Source: Echria macrotheca
Taxonomy: Eukaryota; Ascomycota; Sordariomycetes; Sordariales; Schizotheciaceae
NCBI GenBank assembly: GCA_030411725.1
Contig: MU839837.1
Location: 248,001-312,000 of the forward strand
Length of the DNA: 64,000 nucleotides
Reading direction: 5' to 3'
The position numbers were made by a program, and so were the translations under genes. The notes beneath the pieces are model-generated. The model saw nothing but the letters and a program-made list of their open reading frames with translations, did not search any database and was not told the origin of the DNA. Of the stretch, positions 11,637 to 23,655 are shown piece by piece (the first letter of the stretch is position 1; each line of letters begins with the position of its first letter).

Positions 11637-13454
11637 ATGGCTTCTCTGGAGACGACAGACCCAACCCATCTTCCCAATGGGGTCGGAACCCCCCATGGTG
11701 CAAATGGAGGTGACGGGGCGAACGCCAGTGGCACAAATAATTTCTCCCTGACCGAGTACAGCGCGATGCCGTCTCCGCCATCGGAGGAGCCACGGAAGAC
11801 CAAGTTGATGGTCCCAGACGAGTTCCTTCTTCCAGACGGCACACCCGACGTAAGTTTCTAGTCCTCTGGGCAGTTGGATCTGCTCAATTGTCCTCTGGCT
11901 ACTTTTACTGAGTAAACACCATAGTACCTCCGTCTTATTATCACGTCATATCCGAGAGTGAGGGAGGTGTGCAACGAGATTCCCCTGGTTCACGCCGTGA
12001 ATCTCAGCAATCGCCTGGAGCGCAAGGTCTTGCTGAAGCGCGAAGACGAGCAACCTGTCTTTAGCTTCAAGCTCCGGGGTGCTTACAACAAGATGGCCCA
12101 TCTGGATCCAGGGGAGTCCTGGAAAGGCGTTGTATGCTGCAGCGCAGGGAACCATGCCCAGGGCGTTGCCTACTCGGCACGCAAGCTGAAAATACCGGCA
12201 ACCATCGTCATGCCCAAGGGTACACCCAGCATCAAGCATCTCAACGTCTCACGCATGGGTGGTCATGTTGTCCTCCACGGCGCTGATTTTGACGAGGCCA
12301 AAGAGGAGTGTGCCAGGCGAGAGAAACAGGACGGGCTCATAAACATCCCGCCCTTCGACGACCCGTACGTCATAGCAGGCCAAGGAACCATCGGTATGGA
12401 GATCTTGTCGCAGACGAATCTACAGAAGCTCCAGGCAATCTTCTGCTGTGTTGGTGGCGGTGGGTTGATTGCCGGCGTCGGTGTCTACGTGAAGCGCATC
12501 GCACCTCATGTGAAGATCATCGGAGTCGAAACCTATGACGCCGATGCCATGACGCAGTCTCTGGCAAGGGGCGAACGAGTCCTCCTCAAAGATGTCGGTC
12601 TATTTGCGGATGGCGCAGCTGTCAAGACCGTCGGCGAAGAGACCTTTCGCATCTGCAAAGACGTCGTCGACGACATGGTCCAGGTGACGACGGATGAGGC
12701 TTGCGCCGCTATCAAGGACATGTTTGAGGACACGAGATCCATCATCGAGCCGGCCGGTGCCCTAGCGGTTGCCGGTTTGAAGAAATGGGCCGCCGCTAAT
12801 CCAACAGGTGATCCGACGCGATCACTAGTGGCCATCACCTCGGGCGCAAACATGAACTTCGATCGGTTGGGCTTTGTTGCTGCACGAGCGACATATGGCG
12901 AGGGAAGGGAGGTCCTTCTTGCGGCCAAGATTCCTGAAAGACCAGGTGCTTTCGACGAGTTGGTCAACTGCATCATGCCGCACATGGTTACCGAATTCAG
13001 TTACCGCTACGCTACGGAAGCCGAGGCCAACGTGCTTGTTGGGATCTCGTTGACCGCACCCGGCGACCAACGTACCCATGAACTCCAGGCGATACTGACA
13101 CGCATCAGAGAGAATGGGATGGATGTGTCTGACTTGTCGGAGGATGAACTCGCCAGGAGTCATATTCGGCACATGGTCGGTGGGAGGTCTGATGTGGCGA
13201 ATGAAAAGCTGTTTACGTTCCGATTTCCTGAGAGACCAGGGGCGTTGGAGCGCTTCCTGCGGACTCTGCGACCCAAGTACAACATCAGTTTGTTCCAGTA
13301 CAGGAACAACGGTGGCGACATTGGCCAGGTGTTGACGGGTATCTTGTGCCCGGACGAGGAAGTGGAGGAACTTCAGCGATTCCTGAAGGAAATTGGTTAC
13401 CCCTGGGAGGATTGCACCAACTCTCCGGTGTTTAGGACGTTTTTGAGGGCATAA
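11637..13454 (+). CDS. ILV1: Threonine dehydratase (biosynthetic, PLP)
   Basis: Two exons, 11637-11849 and 11925-13454, with a 75-bp intron (donor GTAAGT); 580 aa. It deaminates threonine to 2-oxobutanoate, the first committed step of isoleucine synthesis. The PLP-binding lysine is K120 in FSFKLRGAYN. CCSAGNHAQGVAYSA binds substrate and VGGGGLIAGVG binds the PLP phosphate. Two C-terminal ACT-like regulatory modules begin at AAKIPERPGAFDELV and FRFPERPGALERFL, the arrangement used for isoleucine/valine feedback control. The N-terminal 60 residues (MASLETTDPTHLPNGVG...) are polar and acidic and do not look like a clear mitochondrial presequence, so import or an unseen upstream exon is open. This is the last gene before the AT-rich block; its stop codon lies only about 150 bp from where base composition begins to change. 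Confidence 0.95.
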
Positions 13455-13634
13455 ATATTGCTTCGGTACGAGTAAATAAAGGGGCCTGGTGTCAAGGTTT
13501 GACGTTGCCCCGTGGTCGTTCCGATTCGCAGTACCCATGTTCTGTTCGCATGCAGATCGTATTTATGAGAGCCCGTGATTATAGTTAGGTGCCCTGCTTC
13601 TGCAAGTAGTTTATGTACGACTTGCGCAATTAGA

Positions 13635-13745
13635 CCACACCTAATTGAGCCAGCTTCCAAAAGGATTGCCAGAATTCCAAGGTCAGCACCTTAGAACTCC
13701 AACTTTGGTTATATGCCAACACGACTTGGTCCAGGCCTTAACATC
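13635..13745 (+). repeat. Diverged copy of the TGTCACGA short repeat
   Basis: Shares the central part (CTTCCAAAAGGATTGCCAG, GGTCAGCACC, TATATGCCA) with the copies at 24063-24192, 51453-51582 and, inverted, 49745-49883. The ends are eroded and no target duplication was found. Confidence 0.6.
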
Positions 13746-13954
13746 GTAACTGTCTAAACCGCTAAGTTACTTAGCTATTGGTTGTGGGGCGCTCTCGCGA
13801 ATGCAACTACCATGCAATAGTTAGGGTTCGGGTTTAATCCGAACTAATAGTAAGTAGCCCGCACTATGAGTTACATTAGGTAAACTATTATAGTTTAATC
13901 ACTACTTTAATTACTAGCTATGACAGTTTAATTACTATTTTAACTATAACTATT

Positions 13955-14090
13955 GTCACGGTCTAGCGCAGCGCTGCAAGCCACTAGACCATGCCCTTGT
14001 GCAAGAGGATACAAATCAATTAAGCTGACAGCTCAATTGATTCCAGCGCTCTATATGGCTTGTTACGGCTGCGTGGTGCAGCGCTGTAGA
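13955..14090 (-). repeat. Diverged copy of the TGTCACGGC short element
   Basis: Starts TGTCACGG on the plus strand. Its reverse complement aligns with 39815-39957 through GCCATATAGAGCGCT, GAGCTGTCAG and GGGCATGGTCTAGTGG. The right boundary is unclear; a second TGTTACGGC occurs at about 14064 in direct orientation. Confidence 0.5.
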
Positions 14091-14095
14091 TTGGG

Positions 14096-14825
14096 ATGAG
14101 AAAATGCCAAAATAGGTAAAAGAAAGAATTAATTTTAACTACTTCAACGTATCTTAACCTACATATATAGCTTTAAAAAGCTAAAATCCTGAATTTAAAA
14201 AAGTATTACTCGATTTAATTAATTAAGGTAAAAGATAATTGGTTCCTATAATTGGTTATATTACTATTCACGTATACGTATTTTTAAATTTTAGTTAACG
14301 TACGTATTGGATTTATTAGATGCAGTTGAAAATCGAAAGAGTTATTCTTGAGCTAATTGCAACTTTTGCACATGCAGATTTCGGATTATATTTAAAAAGT
14401 CCAACTCAAGTAATTTTACATAATTAGTTTATAGGGGAGATAAATAATACTACTTTATAAGGTAATAATACCACAGCATATCAATACGATTATTACTAAG
14501 GGTAAAACAGTTAAAAGCACTTAAAATGGTAGTTTTAACTAGCACATCAATTAAATATCAAAGTTTTTTTTTATAGTACCTATTTAGGTATATAACGGGC
14601 TATATAGCAGCATATTTAGTTTCTGGTTACCAGGTGTAATAAATCCATTATTGCCGGTTGAAAATTAGATGTGTTACTTTCAGCTAATTGCAACTTTTCG
14701 CTTCTATATATTTCAACTCATATTTTAAAATTCTAGTCCCTTTAATAATACAAAAGAGGGTTATATATAAGTTATAAAACACTAAATACACATTATATAT
14801 ACTAAAATGACTAATAGTAATAGTT
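14096..14825. repeat. Third AT-rich repeat type (R3), copy 1
   Basis: About 550 bp matches 33677-34229 (shared GAAAGAATTAATT, CACGTATACGTATTTTT, AGCTAATTGCAACTTTT). It contains two direct, diverged copies of the AATTGCAACTTTT module that also occurs twice in families A and B. No ends or target duplication established. Confidence 0.5.
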
Positions 14826-14945
14826 TGTTGGATTGCAAGGACTTGGCACAATGGGAGAAAGACTGATACTATTAGCTAACTTTGTAGAGAACGATCCCCT
14901 ATATATATCTTTCTAACAACTATATATTAAACCCTTACTTATAGC
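14826..14945 (+). repeat. Left LTR-like repeat
   Basis: Begins TGTTGGATTGCAAGGACTTG. The right partner at 23534 carries mainly transitions relative to it (e.g. TTATAAGAAC for TTGCAAGGAC). The 3' edge near 14945 is approximate. Confidence 0.6.
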
Positions 14946-17120
14946 CGCTGTTTTCCTTATGTTTTTAGTTCCCCGTACTAACTATTTTAAAGTATTATAT
15001 AAAATACTAGAAATTGTAATTAACTAGGGGCTTTATAAATCTATTAGTAATATTCTCCTTACTGTTAATGTAGATTAGTTTTATTTGCTTTATAATTACC
15101 TTATTATTTATGTAATTATACGTAAGGTATATATATTATTTTATAAATAGCGTAAATAAAGTTTTTACTTATAACTTAATAGCGTTATTGTTAGTATAAA
15201 TAAAAATAGCTTTACTTAACGGTTATTTAAGCTTCTTAAATATATTTTAAATTTAGGCTGCCTTTTTAGTAATATTATATAAAGTAATATATTTAGTTTT
15301 AACCGTATTAAGGGTAATAATTATTTATTAACGAGAATATTAAGATATAGGCTTTTTATAAATTATAAGAACCTATTTAGTAATTAACCTTTTAATAGCG
15401 TAATTTTTTTTTATAATTAAAGTTATAGTATATTTTAATATTTATACCGTTTTCGCTAGTAAAGTTAATATTATAGTTAAATAATTTAATAATACCGCGT
15501 AAAAGTTACTTAATCTTTTTTATATACTTGGAATATAGATTTAATATATATTTTACCTAAAGATTTACTTTAAAAAAGAGCTTAAACTACGTAATATAGG
15601 TTGGATAGATATAGAAGTTAGTTTTTAAAGCGTAATTACGTATATATTTAAGGTTTTTTAAAGGTAAAATATTAGGGATTACTATTACTAAAGCTTTTAA
15701 TATAATAGAAGTTTTAACTAAATAGGAATTCTCAAAATTATAATCTTTTAGTACCTTTTTAAGGTAAGTATATTAATTAAACGTAATAGTTACGTAATTA
15801 TTATTAGATAAAATCTTTATGCTAAGATATTATTTTACTGGTTTTAGGTTTTATAAAGTAAAATATTTACTAACTACGTTTTAAAATTTAAGGGTATTAT
15901 TATTTTTTTCCTTTAAAATAAGAAAATTATTTATTATAAATAAGAGGATTAAATTAATTTTTTAATTGTAGTAGACTAATGGATTAAAGATAAGTAGGTA
16001 GAAGTTTAACTTTCTGGTTTTCTATTAAACTTTTTCCTACTAATTATAGGCGGATTAACGTAATTTGTATAAAAGGTTAAGCAATTTTATAATATTACCC
16101 TTTAATTAATTATATTATTTTATAAAATTAAAATTATTAGTAAAGAACTTTTTGAAACTTAAAAGCTAATATATAAAAATCTGGTATTGTAATAGTACTT
16201 TTAATAAAAAGGTACTAATGAAGTTAATTTAATAAATATATTATTTTATAAAAGTTAAAAGTATTATTATTAAAAGTTATTAGAAATTTAAGTGTACCGT
16301 AAAAGTAAACGCTTTTTTAAAATCTATACCTTTTTATTATTGGAATTTATATATTATAATCCGGACTTTATACTTAATAAGCTTTTTTATAAAATTAGTT
16401 TTTTTTTAAAAAAAATAATTTTTCTATTAATTATTTAGTAGCCCTTAGCTTTATCTTAATTATAGAAAACTATAATATTTTTTTTAAAAACAACTTAGAT
16501 TTTATTATAGATAGTTTGCTTTTATTTAAGCTACTTTTTTATAATGCGTGTTTTTTTAATTATCGCTAAGTTAGCGTTAGAACTTTACTGATCTGCTTTT
16601 ATCTCTTTAAAAAGAAAGATTTAACTGCTATTTAAGTTATATAAAAATATTAACTTAGGGGTTAATTTCCCCTAAACTATAGTAAGGTTAATAAGCTAAT
16701 TATCTTTTATATTTACGTAAGTTGAATAAATTAAAGCGGTAACTATATTTGCTACTTTAAAATCCAAATAGTGGTTATTGGAATTGATTTTGGAATTTAC
16801 GTATTTAAAAAATAACTTAATAATATTATCCTTATAATAGTTAATAAAGTTAGCTTGTTTCTAATTAAGTTAAAGCTAGTAGCGTATATACTTTGGTAAT
16901 AAATAGATTATCTATTATAGATCCAGTACTTTTTTGCTAAGAGCTTTATAAAATACTATATAAAGCGTTTAGACTATTTTTTACGTTTTAAGTAGATAAA
17001 TTATAAAAATATAGGTACTAATATTGCCGAGATAAATACCTTCCGCTATAATAAGATTTATTTTCTAAGCTTTAGGTTAAAAATACCTTTTAATATAAAT
17101 AAATACTTTATAGTCGAAAA

Positions 17121-18473
17121 CAGGGTTGGGACATTAGTCCTTAGTCATTAGTCACGTAGTCCGGACTACTGTAGTCCAGTAGTCAGAATCACGGCCGTGA
17201 CTAGACTACCCGGACTACTAGTCCGGGTACTGACTAGACTACTGGACTAGTAGTCCGAGGGGTGACTAGACTACCTAGACTAGTAGTCCGGACTACTGGA
17301 CTACCTCAAAAAATATATTATTTTAAATTTGAAATTATTAATTTATTCCTATAAAAATAGGCTTTTTAGGCACTTTTTATATAAAACCAAGGTTTTTACT
17401 ATAATACAATTAGTTTTCCAAAATAGGTTTAAGGCCTATAATAAAGCTTATAACTATATATCTAACTTATAACTTATTATAATATAATTACGTAAATTGC
17501 AACTTTAATTAATAATTAGAAATCGACTTATACAAAAAGTTACAATTGGATCAAAATAATAACGTTAGTTTTTAACTATTTTTATTAAACTAAAGAACTA
17601 TAATATTGAAAAATGAAAGTCACTACTTAATAAGTAATAATATAATATAATAAAAGCCAATTTTGCATTAATATTTTTATAGCCCAATCTTGTATTAATA
17701 ACTATTTTGGTACTTTTTTCGATAAAGAATATTTTTTACCCCATTTGAATACGACTTTTAAGGGGATTTCAAGGTAAAGAGGTAAAGTGTAATACTATAT
17801 GCGGTATCCAAAAGCTACTTTAAGTTAATTACGTAAACTCAATTTTTAATTAACGATTTAAAATCCTGTTGTACAAAAACTTGCAATTGGCTCGAAATAA
17901 GAACTTCGAATTTTAATCAATTTTAATAAGTCCAATAGCTATAATAATGAAAACTAAAAAGTACTAACTAAAAAATAACATTATACTAAATTAGTAAGGC
18001 ACTTTAAATATATTTTTACTAAACCAATCTCGTAATATTTCTCTTTTAAGGCATTTTACACTCAAAAAGGCCAAAACGAATAATAAAACTCACCAGTTAG
18101 AAAACATATTATACCCAATAAATAGATTACTAATTTTATTAGCTAATATTTATATTATATATAGCATATATTAGTAATATAAATGGAAAAGATTAATTAA
18201 TAAGTCTAATATAGTAATTAAAAATTGAAAATACTATATTAAGAGGTAGACTACTAGTCCGGACTAGTGACTACCAGTAGTCAAGTAGTCGGACTACTAG
18301 TCCGGGGGGTGACTAGACTACTAGACTAGTAGTCCGGGTAGTGACTAGACTACCTGGACTAGTAGTCCGGCTGGTGACTAGACTACTTGGACTAGTAGTC
18401 CGGGGGGTGACTAGACTACTGTGACTAGTAGTCCGGACTACTGACTACTAGTCTAGACTAAATCCCAACCCTG
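17121..18473 (+). mobile_element. Family A hAT-like element, copy A1 (exact TSD)
   Basis: 1353 bp. Ends are CAGGGTTGGGACATTAG and CTAAATCCCAACCCTG. An exact 8-bp target duplication GTCGAAAA flanks it (17113-17120 and 18474-18481). Subterminal arrays of AGTCCGGACTA-type palindromes alternate with GTGACTAGACTAC at both ends. The interior is AT-rich with two direct diverged copies of an approximately 350-bp module containing TTGCAATTGGCTCGAAATAA. No transposase frame. The 8-bp duplication and CAGGG end are hallmarks of hAT transposons; non-autonomous. It is inserted in the LTR element. Confidence 0.85.
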
Positions 18474-19831
18474 GTCGAAAATATAAAATTATATAAAATT
18501 AGGTTTATTATCGTAATTTGGCTAAATATAATTATTTATAATCTCTATAAAAGTTTTTTTCGTTTTATTTTATACTATATAAGTATAATTAAATAGCTTA
18601 GCCGCGTATAATATTATATACGGTTAGAAGATAAATAAAACGTTTATTTAAATACTAATCCTATATGTTATATCCTATATCTTTTTAATAGTAGCTTTTA
18701 ATATATTATTTTAGTACTAATAGTAAGGTATTAAGGTAATTACTTTTATACCGTAATAGGTTTATTTTTACTTGAATTAGTAACCTTAAAATTCTTTATT
18801 AATGTTTATTTTAATCCCGTAGAAATAATAATTGATTTATAAATAAATTTATTTTAATAATTTCTTTATTTTATTAGAAATTTTTTACTTTATATTTAAA
18901 AAGTATATAAAAATGAACTTAACGTGGTTATTTACTATAATAAGGTAGTAAAATTTTCTATTAAACCCTATAAGTTTAATAATACTAATATTTATTTAAA
19001 AACCTTTAAATACTTTAAATTTTTAAGGTTAAGAATTATATAAAGATATTTGGAAGAATAAGCCAAGGTTATAGATTTTATAGGGTATTTTTATAATTTT
19101 TGCGTAATTAAAATCTATCCTAAAGGAAATGGAGATAATTTGTTAAAGTTACTTAAAGCTAAAATACTTTAATTTTTTATATTATTATAATAGCTAATTG
19201 TATTCCTTATAAGTAAGGTTTTATATCATTGGAAATATATTAGAAAGCATTAGGGTTGTACTGATTAAAGCGGTACGGGCGGAATTACCTACCATTTATA
19301 AAAAGAATCCCTGGTTCTAAGGATTAAGGGTTATAATTTTTATTTTATTAGATCCCCTTATAACGTTTTAATTTAACTAACCGTCTACGTAATAAAATTA
19401 ATTGCTTAAAAAATATTAATAAGCGATTATAAAATAAATAGTATATTTATAAAAATAAAATAATAAGTTAATTTATTTAACCATACTAAAAGCAATTTTA
19501 CAGTTTTAATTTAATTTAAAATAATGGAATTATTTACTATAAAAATTATTAGGCGTAAGATTATAACGTTATAATTACTGTAGGTGAACTAAGCGATATT
19601 ATTTATTAGGTATATATTAGCTCTAGTATTAAATAATTATCTATTACAATATGTATTTACTATATAATAAGTAGTAAAAAGTAGGAAAAACTTATTAATT
19701 CCCTAACTTATATTTTACTTTAACTTATAATAATTAAATATTTAAAAGTTTATTTTTGCGCTAGATTTACCGTAGATTTACGTAAATTTGTTGTAAGTTT
19801 ATTTTAAAGTATTGAAATCTTTAACTATACT

Positions 19832-21363
19832 CAGGGTTGTTAAAGTAGTCAGTAGTCATTAGTCAGTAGTCATTAGTCAAGGCACTGACTAGACTACAGT
19901 AGTCAGTAGTCAGGGCACTGACTAGACTACAGTAGTCAGTAGTCAGGCCTGTGACTAGACTACAGTAGTCAGTAGTCTGACTACTGACTACTGTAGTCTG
20001 ACTAGTAGTCAAAATATAATATATTATTTTTATTTGCAAAATAACTAAAAGCCTATTCATACTACAAATTTAAATCCTTATTTATAGTAATAATAATATA
20101 AAATATACCAATTTAATATACTATATAAAGGAGAGCAGTGTAGCACTGTATTGTTATTAATTAATAATAATAGCATAAGTAATTATTGAAATTATCGGCT
20201 TTTTATAAGAGTAATCGTAATTTATACATATTTTAACGCATATTTGAACTTTATGAGCCTATTCGTAGTATTTAATTAATTCTAAAAGCATATACCGCAT
20301 GCTTATGATGCTATATACCCTACCTACAGGCTAGTTATATATTATTATATAAGCTGATTTTTTAGAATGGAGTTTAAAATCCATAATTGCGAAAAGTCGC
20401 AATTAGAGTCAAATAGCGATATCGATTTCCAATAAGCTTTTAAAAGGCCAATAAATCCATTTACCTTAAATAAAAAAAGGTTATAGGTAAGTAATAGTAT
20501 TATATTTTACTTACTTAAAAAACCTTTTTACTTTTAGTAGCGTTACTAATAAAAATTACGGTTTTTACTATTTTCTACTCTTAATACCCGTAAACGTAGT
20601 AATTACTAAATATTCTTTGGCCTTATAGTAGAAATCTATAGGCCGTAAAGTAGCAAAATCTATTTTTTCTAAAGCTTTCTACTGTAATTACTAAGGTGAC
20701 TATAAGGTATAAAATAACTCATATTGATTAGAAATCCAGGCTATAACTCATTTTGAAGTTGTGGGTCATATTGGATTTTTAATACTCGATTTGAAATCTT
20801 AAAATTCCAAATAGTCGATTTGGGTCAATTTGCTACTTCGGATTTCGGGAAGCTTCTAGAATATTCTATTAGTTTAGTTACTTATAAGTAAAAATATAGC
20901 CTGATATAAGGTAACATAGATATACTTTATACCTATTATTAGTTATGGAATTATTACCTTATTAGGTAGTATTTGGATTTTTGAGCATTACTTTTCTACT
21001 TTTTACTTATTTGCAAATATATTTTTCACTTAAAAAGGTAGAAAAAAAAGCAACTCTACGCATTAATTGTATAATTAATTATTTAAAGATGGGTTAACTA
21101 AATATTTAACCCTTTAATTTAAATTATAATAATTATCACTTATATCTTACTACTAAACTTTAATTATAAAGCAATTACTAATAATTATTTAAAATAATTA
21201 TTATTTTTATTATTTTTACCTACTGACTACTGTAGTCAGTAGTCTGACTACAGTAGTCACAGTAGTCTAGTCAGTAGTCAGGGCACTGACTAGACTACAG
21301 TAGTCGTAGTCAAGGCAGTGACTAGACTACAGTAGTCAGTAGTCTAACTAATTCCCAACCCTG
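19832..21363 (+). mobile_element. Family B hAT-like element, copy B1 (exact TSD)
   Basis: 1532 bp. Ends are CAGGGTTGTTAAAGTAGTC and CTAATTCCCAACCCTG, with an exact 8-bp duplication ACTATACT (19824-19831, 21364-21371). Subterminal repeats are AGTAGTCAGGGCACTGACTAG type and lack the CCGG core of family A. The interior differs from A except for a module around AATTGCGAAAAGTCGCAATT. A segment at about 20690-20880 is absent from copy B3. Inserted in the LTR element. Confidence 0.85.
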
Positions 21364-21573
21364 ACTATACTTATACAAATTATATTAAAATCGTTAACTT
21401 TGCCTAAAATTTTACTTTACGTAGCTAGCTTCGATTATGTAGTTATTATAGCAGTAGTCAAAATTTTATTATCCTGTTTTTTCAAGTTTTACTTTTTATT
21501 AAAGTTTATAATATTTTTCGTACCTTTACGGTACTTCCTTTAATAGTAACCTAATTTATTATACTTAAAGTAA

Positions 21574-22207
21574 GAGGATGTCTCGCCTCACTGTAGGATT
21601 TATCTTTTCTCGCTATAATACATTTAATTTGCCCCACTTTTACGCCGCTAAGCCATTACAGGTAGGCGGTGAAGTGTGTCGCAGGTCGGTCAATCGCACC
21701 CTTCCACCACTGCTAGTACTTATTGCAACCGTAACGAGGCTAAATTTGTTTAAATCCGCTATTTTTACTATAATCGTTAAATCGATTTAGATATTAAATC
21801 TATTTAATAAGGAAGCGATAAAAGTAAAGCGCCGCCGCTTAAACCGTGATCCTCTGCCTTCCCTATAGCCTGCGAGAAAGCTTTAAAGCGGTTGCGGCTT
21901 TTATTTGCAGGCGGTTAATTATAGCAAATATGGTATAATTTAATTGCTTTTACCTTTGCGATAGTAGCGCAGTAGTTGCGAAAGTCGTGATAGTTTCGTA
22001 TAGGAGGTGCACGCAGTTAGAAGGTTTGTTGCTGTTGCTGTTGTGATGATCGATTGATCGTGATAGGCAGGGCGGCAGAATTTTAGGTGGACGGTTTAGT
22101 GGATGTACCTTTTTAGGTGATGTTTTGTAGGGGTTAGGGTTATATATAGGGATTTTTTGGAATTATAGTGAGAAAAGACATATCCTACAGTGAGGCGAGA
22201 CATCCTC
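21574..22207. mobile_element. Element C: 634 bp, 26-bp perfect TIRs, 8-bp TSD
   Basis: Both ends begin GAGGATGTCTCGCCTCACTG and are perfectly inverted over 26 bp, with weaker inverted similarity to about 47 bp (TCTTTTCTCRCTATAAT). An exact 8-bp duplication TAAAGTAA flanks it (21566-21573, 22208-22215). Internal sequence is clearly less AT-rich than the host LTR element and keeps many CpG and CpA sites, so it arrived late or escaped RIP. Short open frames inside have no recognisable product. Superfamily unclear: 8-bp duplications fit hAT, the long TIR could fit a Mutator-like element. Confidence 0.85.
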
Positions 22208-23533
22208 TAAAGTAATTACTATTTTAAATAATTAAATTATTTTTTTTCTTTTTAAGTTTTTCTTTTCCTTTTTTATTGCCGTTATTGTTGCTTTTACTTT
22301 GATTAGCTGTAGATCTGGCTAGTAAAGCGCATAGCTGGTTGTTTTTTATACCCTAAATATAATACTTATTTATAAAGTTTTTTAAAATAGCTTTAATTGG
22401 ATAGGCGTTTGGATTTTAGCGCGTTATAGTATATATAACTAATACCTATATTTTAAAGTATTTATTTACTGATTTAGTAAAGGAATAAACGTATTATAGC
22501 TACATTTGCAGAGCTTTAACAAGCGTAAATTTCTTTATTAAATTACAAAAGCAAAAATAATACTTAATAGGATTTTTACCATTTTAATCTATAATACTAA
22601 GCTACACTTATAGATTAGTAACGTAGCTAGGGCTTTATATAGTATATAGTTTATTTAAAGCCTTTAAAGTATTAAGTCTACTAAAGAAACCGTAATATAT
22701 AATTATTAGTATAAATATAACGCTAATTAGCCATATAGTAAAATATTAATTACTAATAAAGTTAAAGGTATTTTTTTCTTATAATTAAAAGCTTTTATAA
22801 AGATTTTAATAAATTATACCTATAACCTTTAGTTTTTAACTCCTTTAAGGTACGATTTCTTTAGCAATTTAAATTTAATTTAAGGAATTATTTTTACTTA
22901 TATAAAAAAGTTAATAATAGTTGGGTTAATTATATTTATCTTTTTTTGATTAGTATTAATAGCTTTTAGCTTTTTTTCTATTTTAATTACATATACTTTT
23001 AGTTTAATTATTTACTTATTTCTAGCTTTTATCGTTTATGCGACGAAAGATGGTTTAGGGTCGGTTATTTCAACTTCCAAAATCGTTTTAAAAGGAATAG
23101 GGCTTTATAAAACCGAAATAGGGGAGACAAAAGTAAGAAAAACCAGGGTTATAGCTTTTTTGGCGTGTATATTTATTTGGAATTTGGAATTATATAATTC
23201 GGAGGAAGTGGAAGGAGTTAGAAATAAAAGAGAAGGAAAAGGATCCATAGTAGGATTATAGTTTTCAAGTAATCGTTACTATTCCAGTTTACTTATTGTT
23301 TTTTTAAAACTAAAATAAATTTATAAGGTTTATTTTACTTTCTTTAGAAATACTAAATCTTATAGGGCTTATAATTTATTAATTATATTTATTTCACTAC
23401 TACTTTAATAGTGAACTTTTCACTAGTTTACTAACTACGTAAGGGTGTTCCGAAAGGATTTTAATAATTAGGATTATACCTTTATAAAACCGGAATAAGG
23501 GCTTACATAGTAGATAGCGCCAGGCTTATAACC

Positions 23534-23655
23534 TGTTGGATTATAAGAACTTAATATAATAGGAGAAAAATTAATACTATTAGCTAACTTTGTAAAAAAC
23601 AATCCCCTATATATATCTTCCTAATAATTATATGCTAGATCCTTACTACCAAAAT
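23534..23655 (+). repeat. Right LTR-like repeat
   Basis: Begins TGTTGGATTATAAGAAC and aligns to 14826-14945, ending near CCTTACTACCA. More transitions than the left copy. Confidence 0.6.

Larger units (their letters stand above)
14826..23655. mobile_element. LTR retroelement remnant, split by three insertions
   Basis: Two direct repeats of about 120 bp (14826-14945 and 23534-23655), both beginning TGTTGGAT and sharing CTATTAGCTAACTTTGTA and CCCCTATATATATCTT, enclose AT-rich sequence without a readable ORF. Subtracting the insertions at 17121-18473, 19832-21363 and 21574-22207 leaves about 5.3 kb, the usual size of a Ty1/copia element with short LTRs. No reverse transcriptase motif could be read because of mutation, so the class is inferred from LTR length and total size only. 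Strand not determined. Confidence 0.6.

Noticed and set aside
19840..20010. CRISPR-like short direct repeats (AGTAGTCAGT...)
   Set aside because: Eukaryotic sequence, no unique spacers of constant length; these are hAT subterminal arrays lying next to TIRs and target duplications.
19863..20060. 65-codon frame (minus) in the B1 end
   Set aside because: Its repeats simply translate the subterminal array; no evidence of coding.
21578..21790. 70-codon frame (plus) inside element C
   Set aside because: Starts inside the inverted repeat, no recognisable content, no codon pattern; not reported as a gene.
22120..22150. TTAGGG-like telomere sequence
   Set aside because: Only a single GGGTTAGGGTT inside element C; no tandem array.
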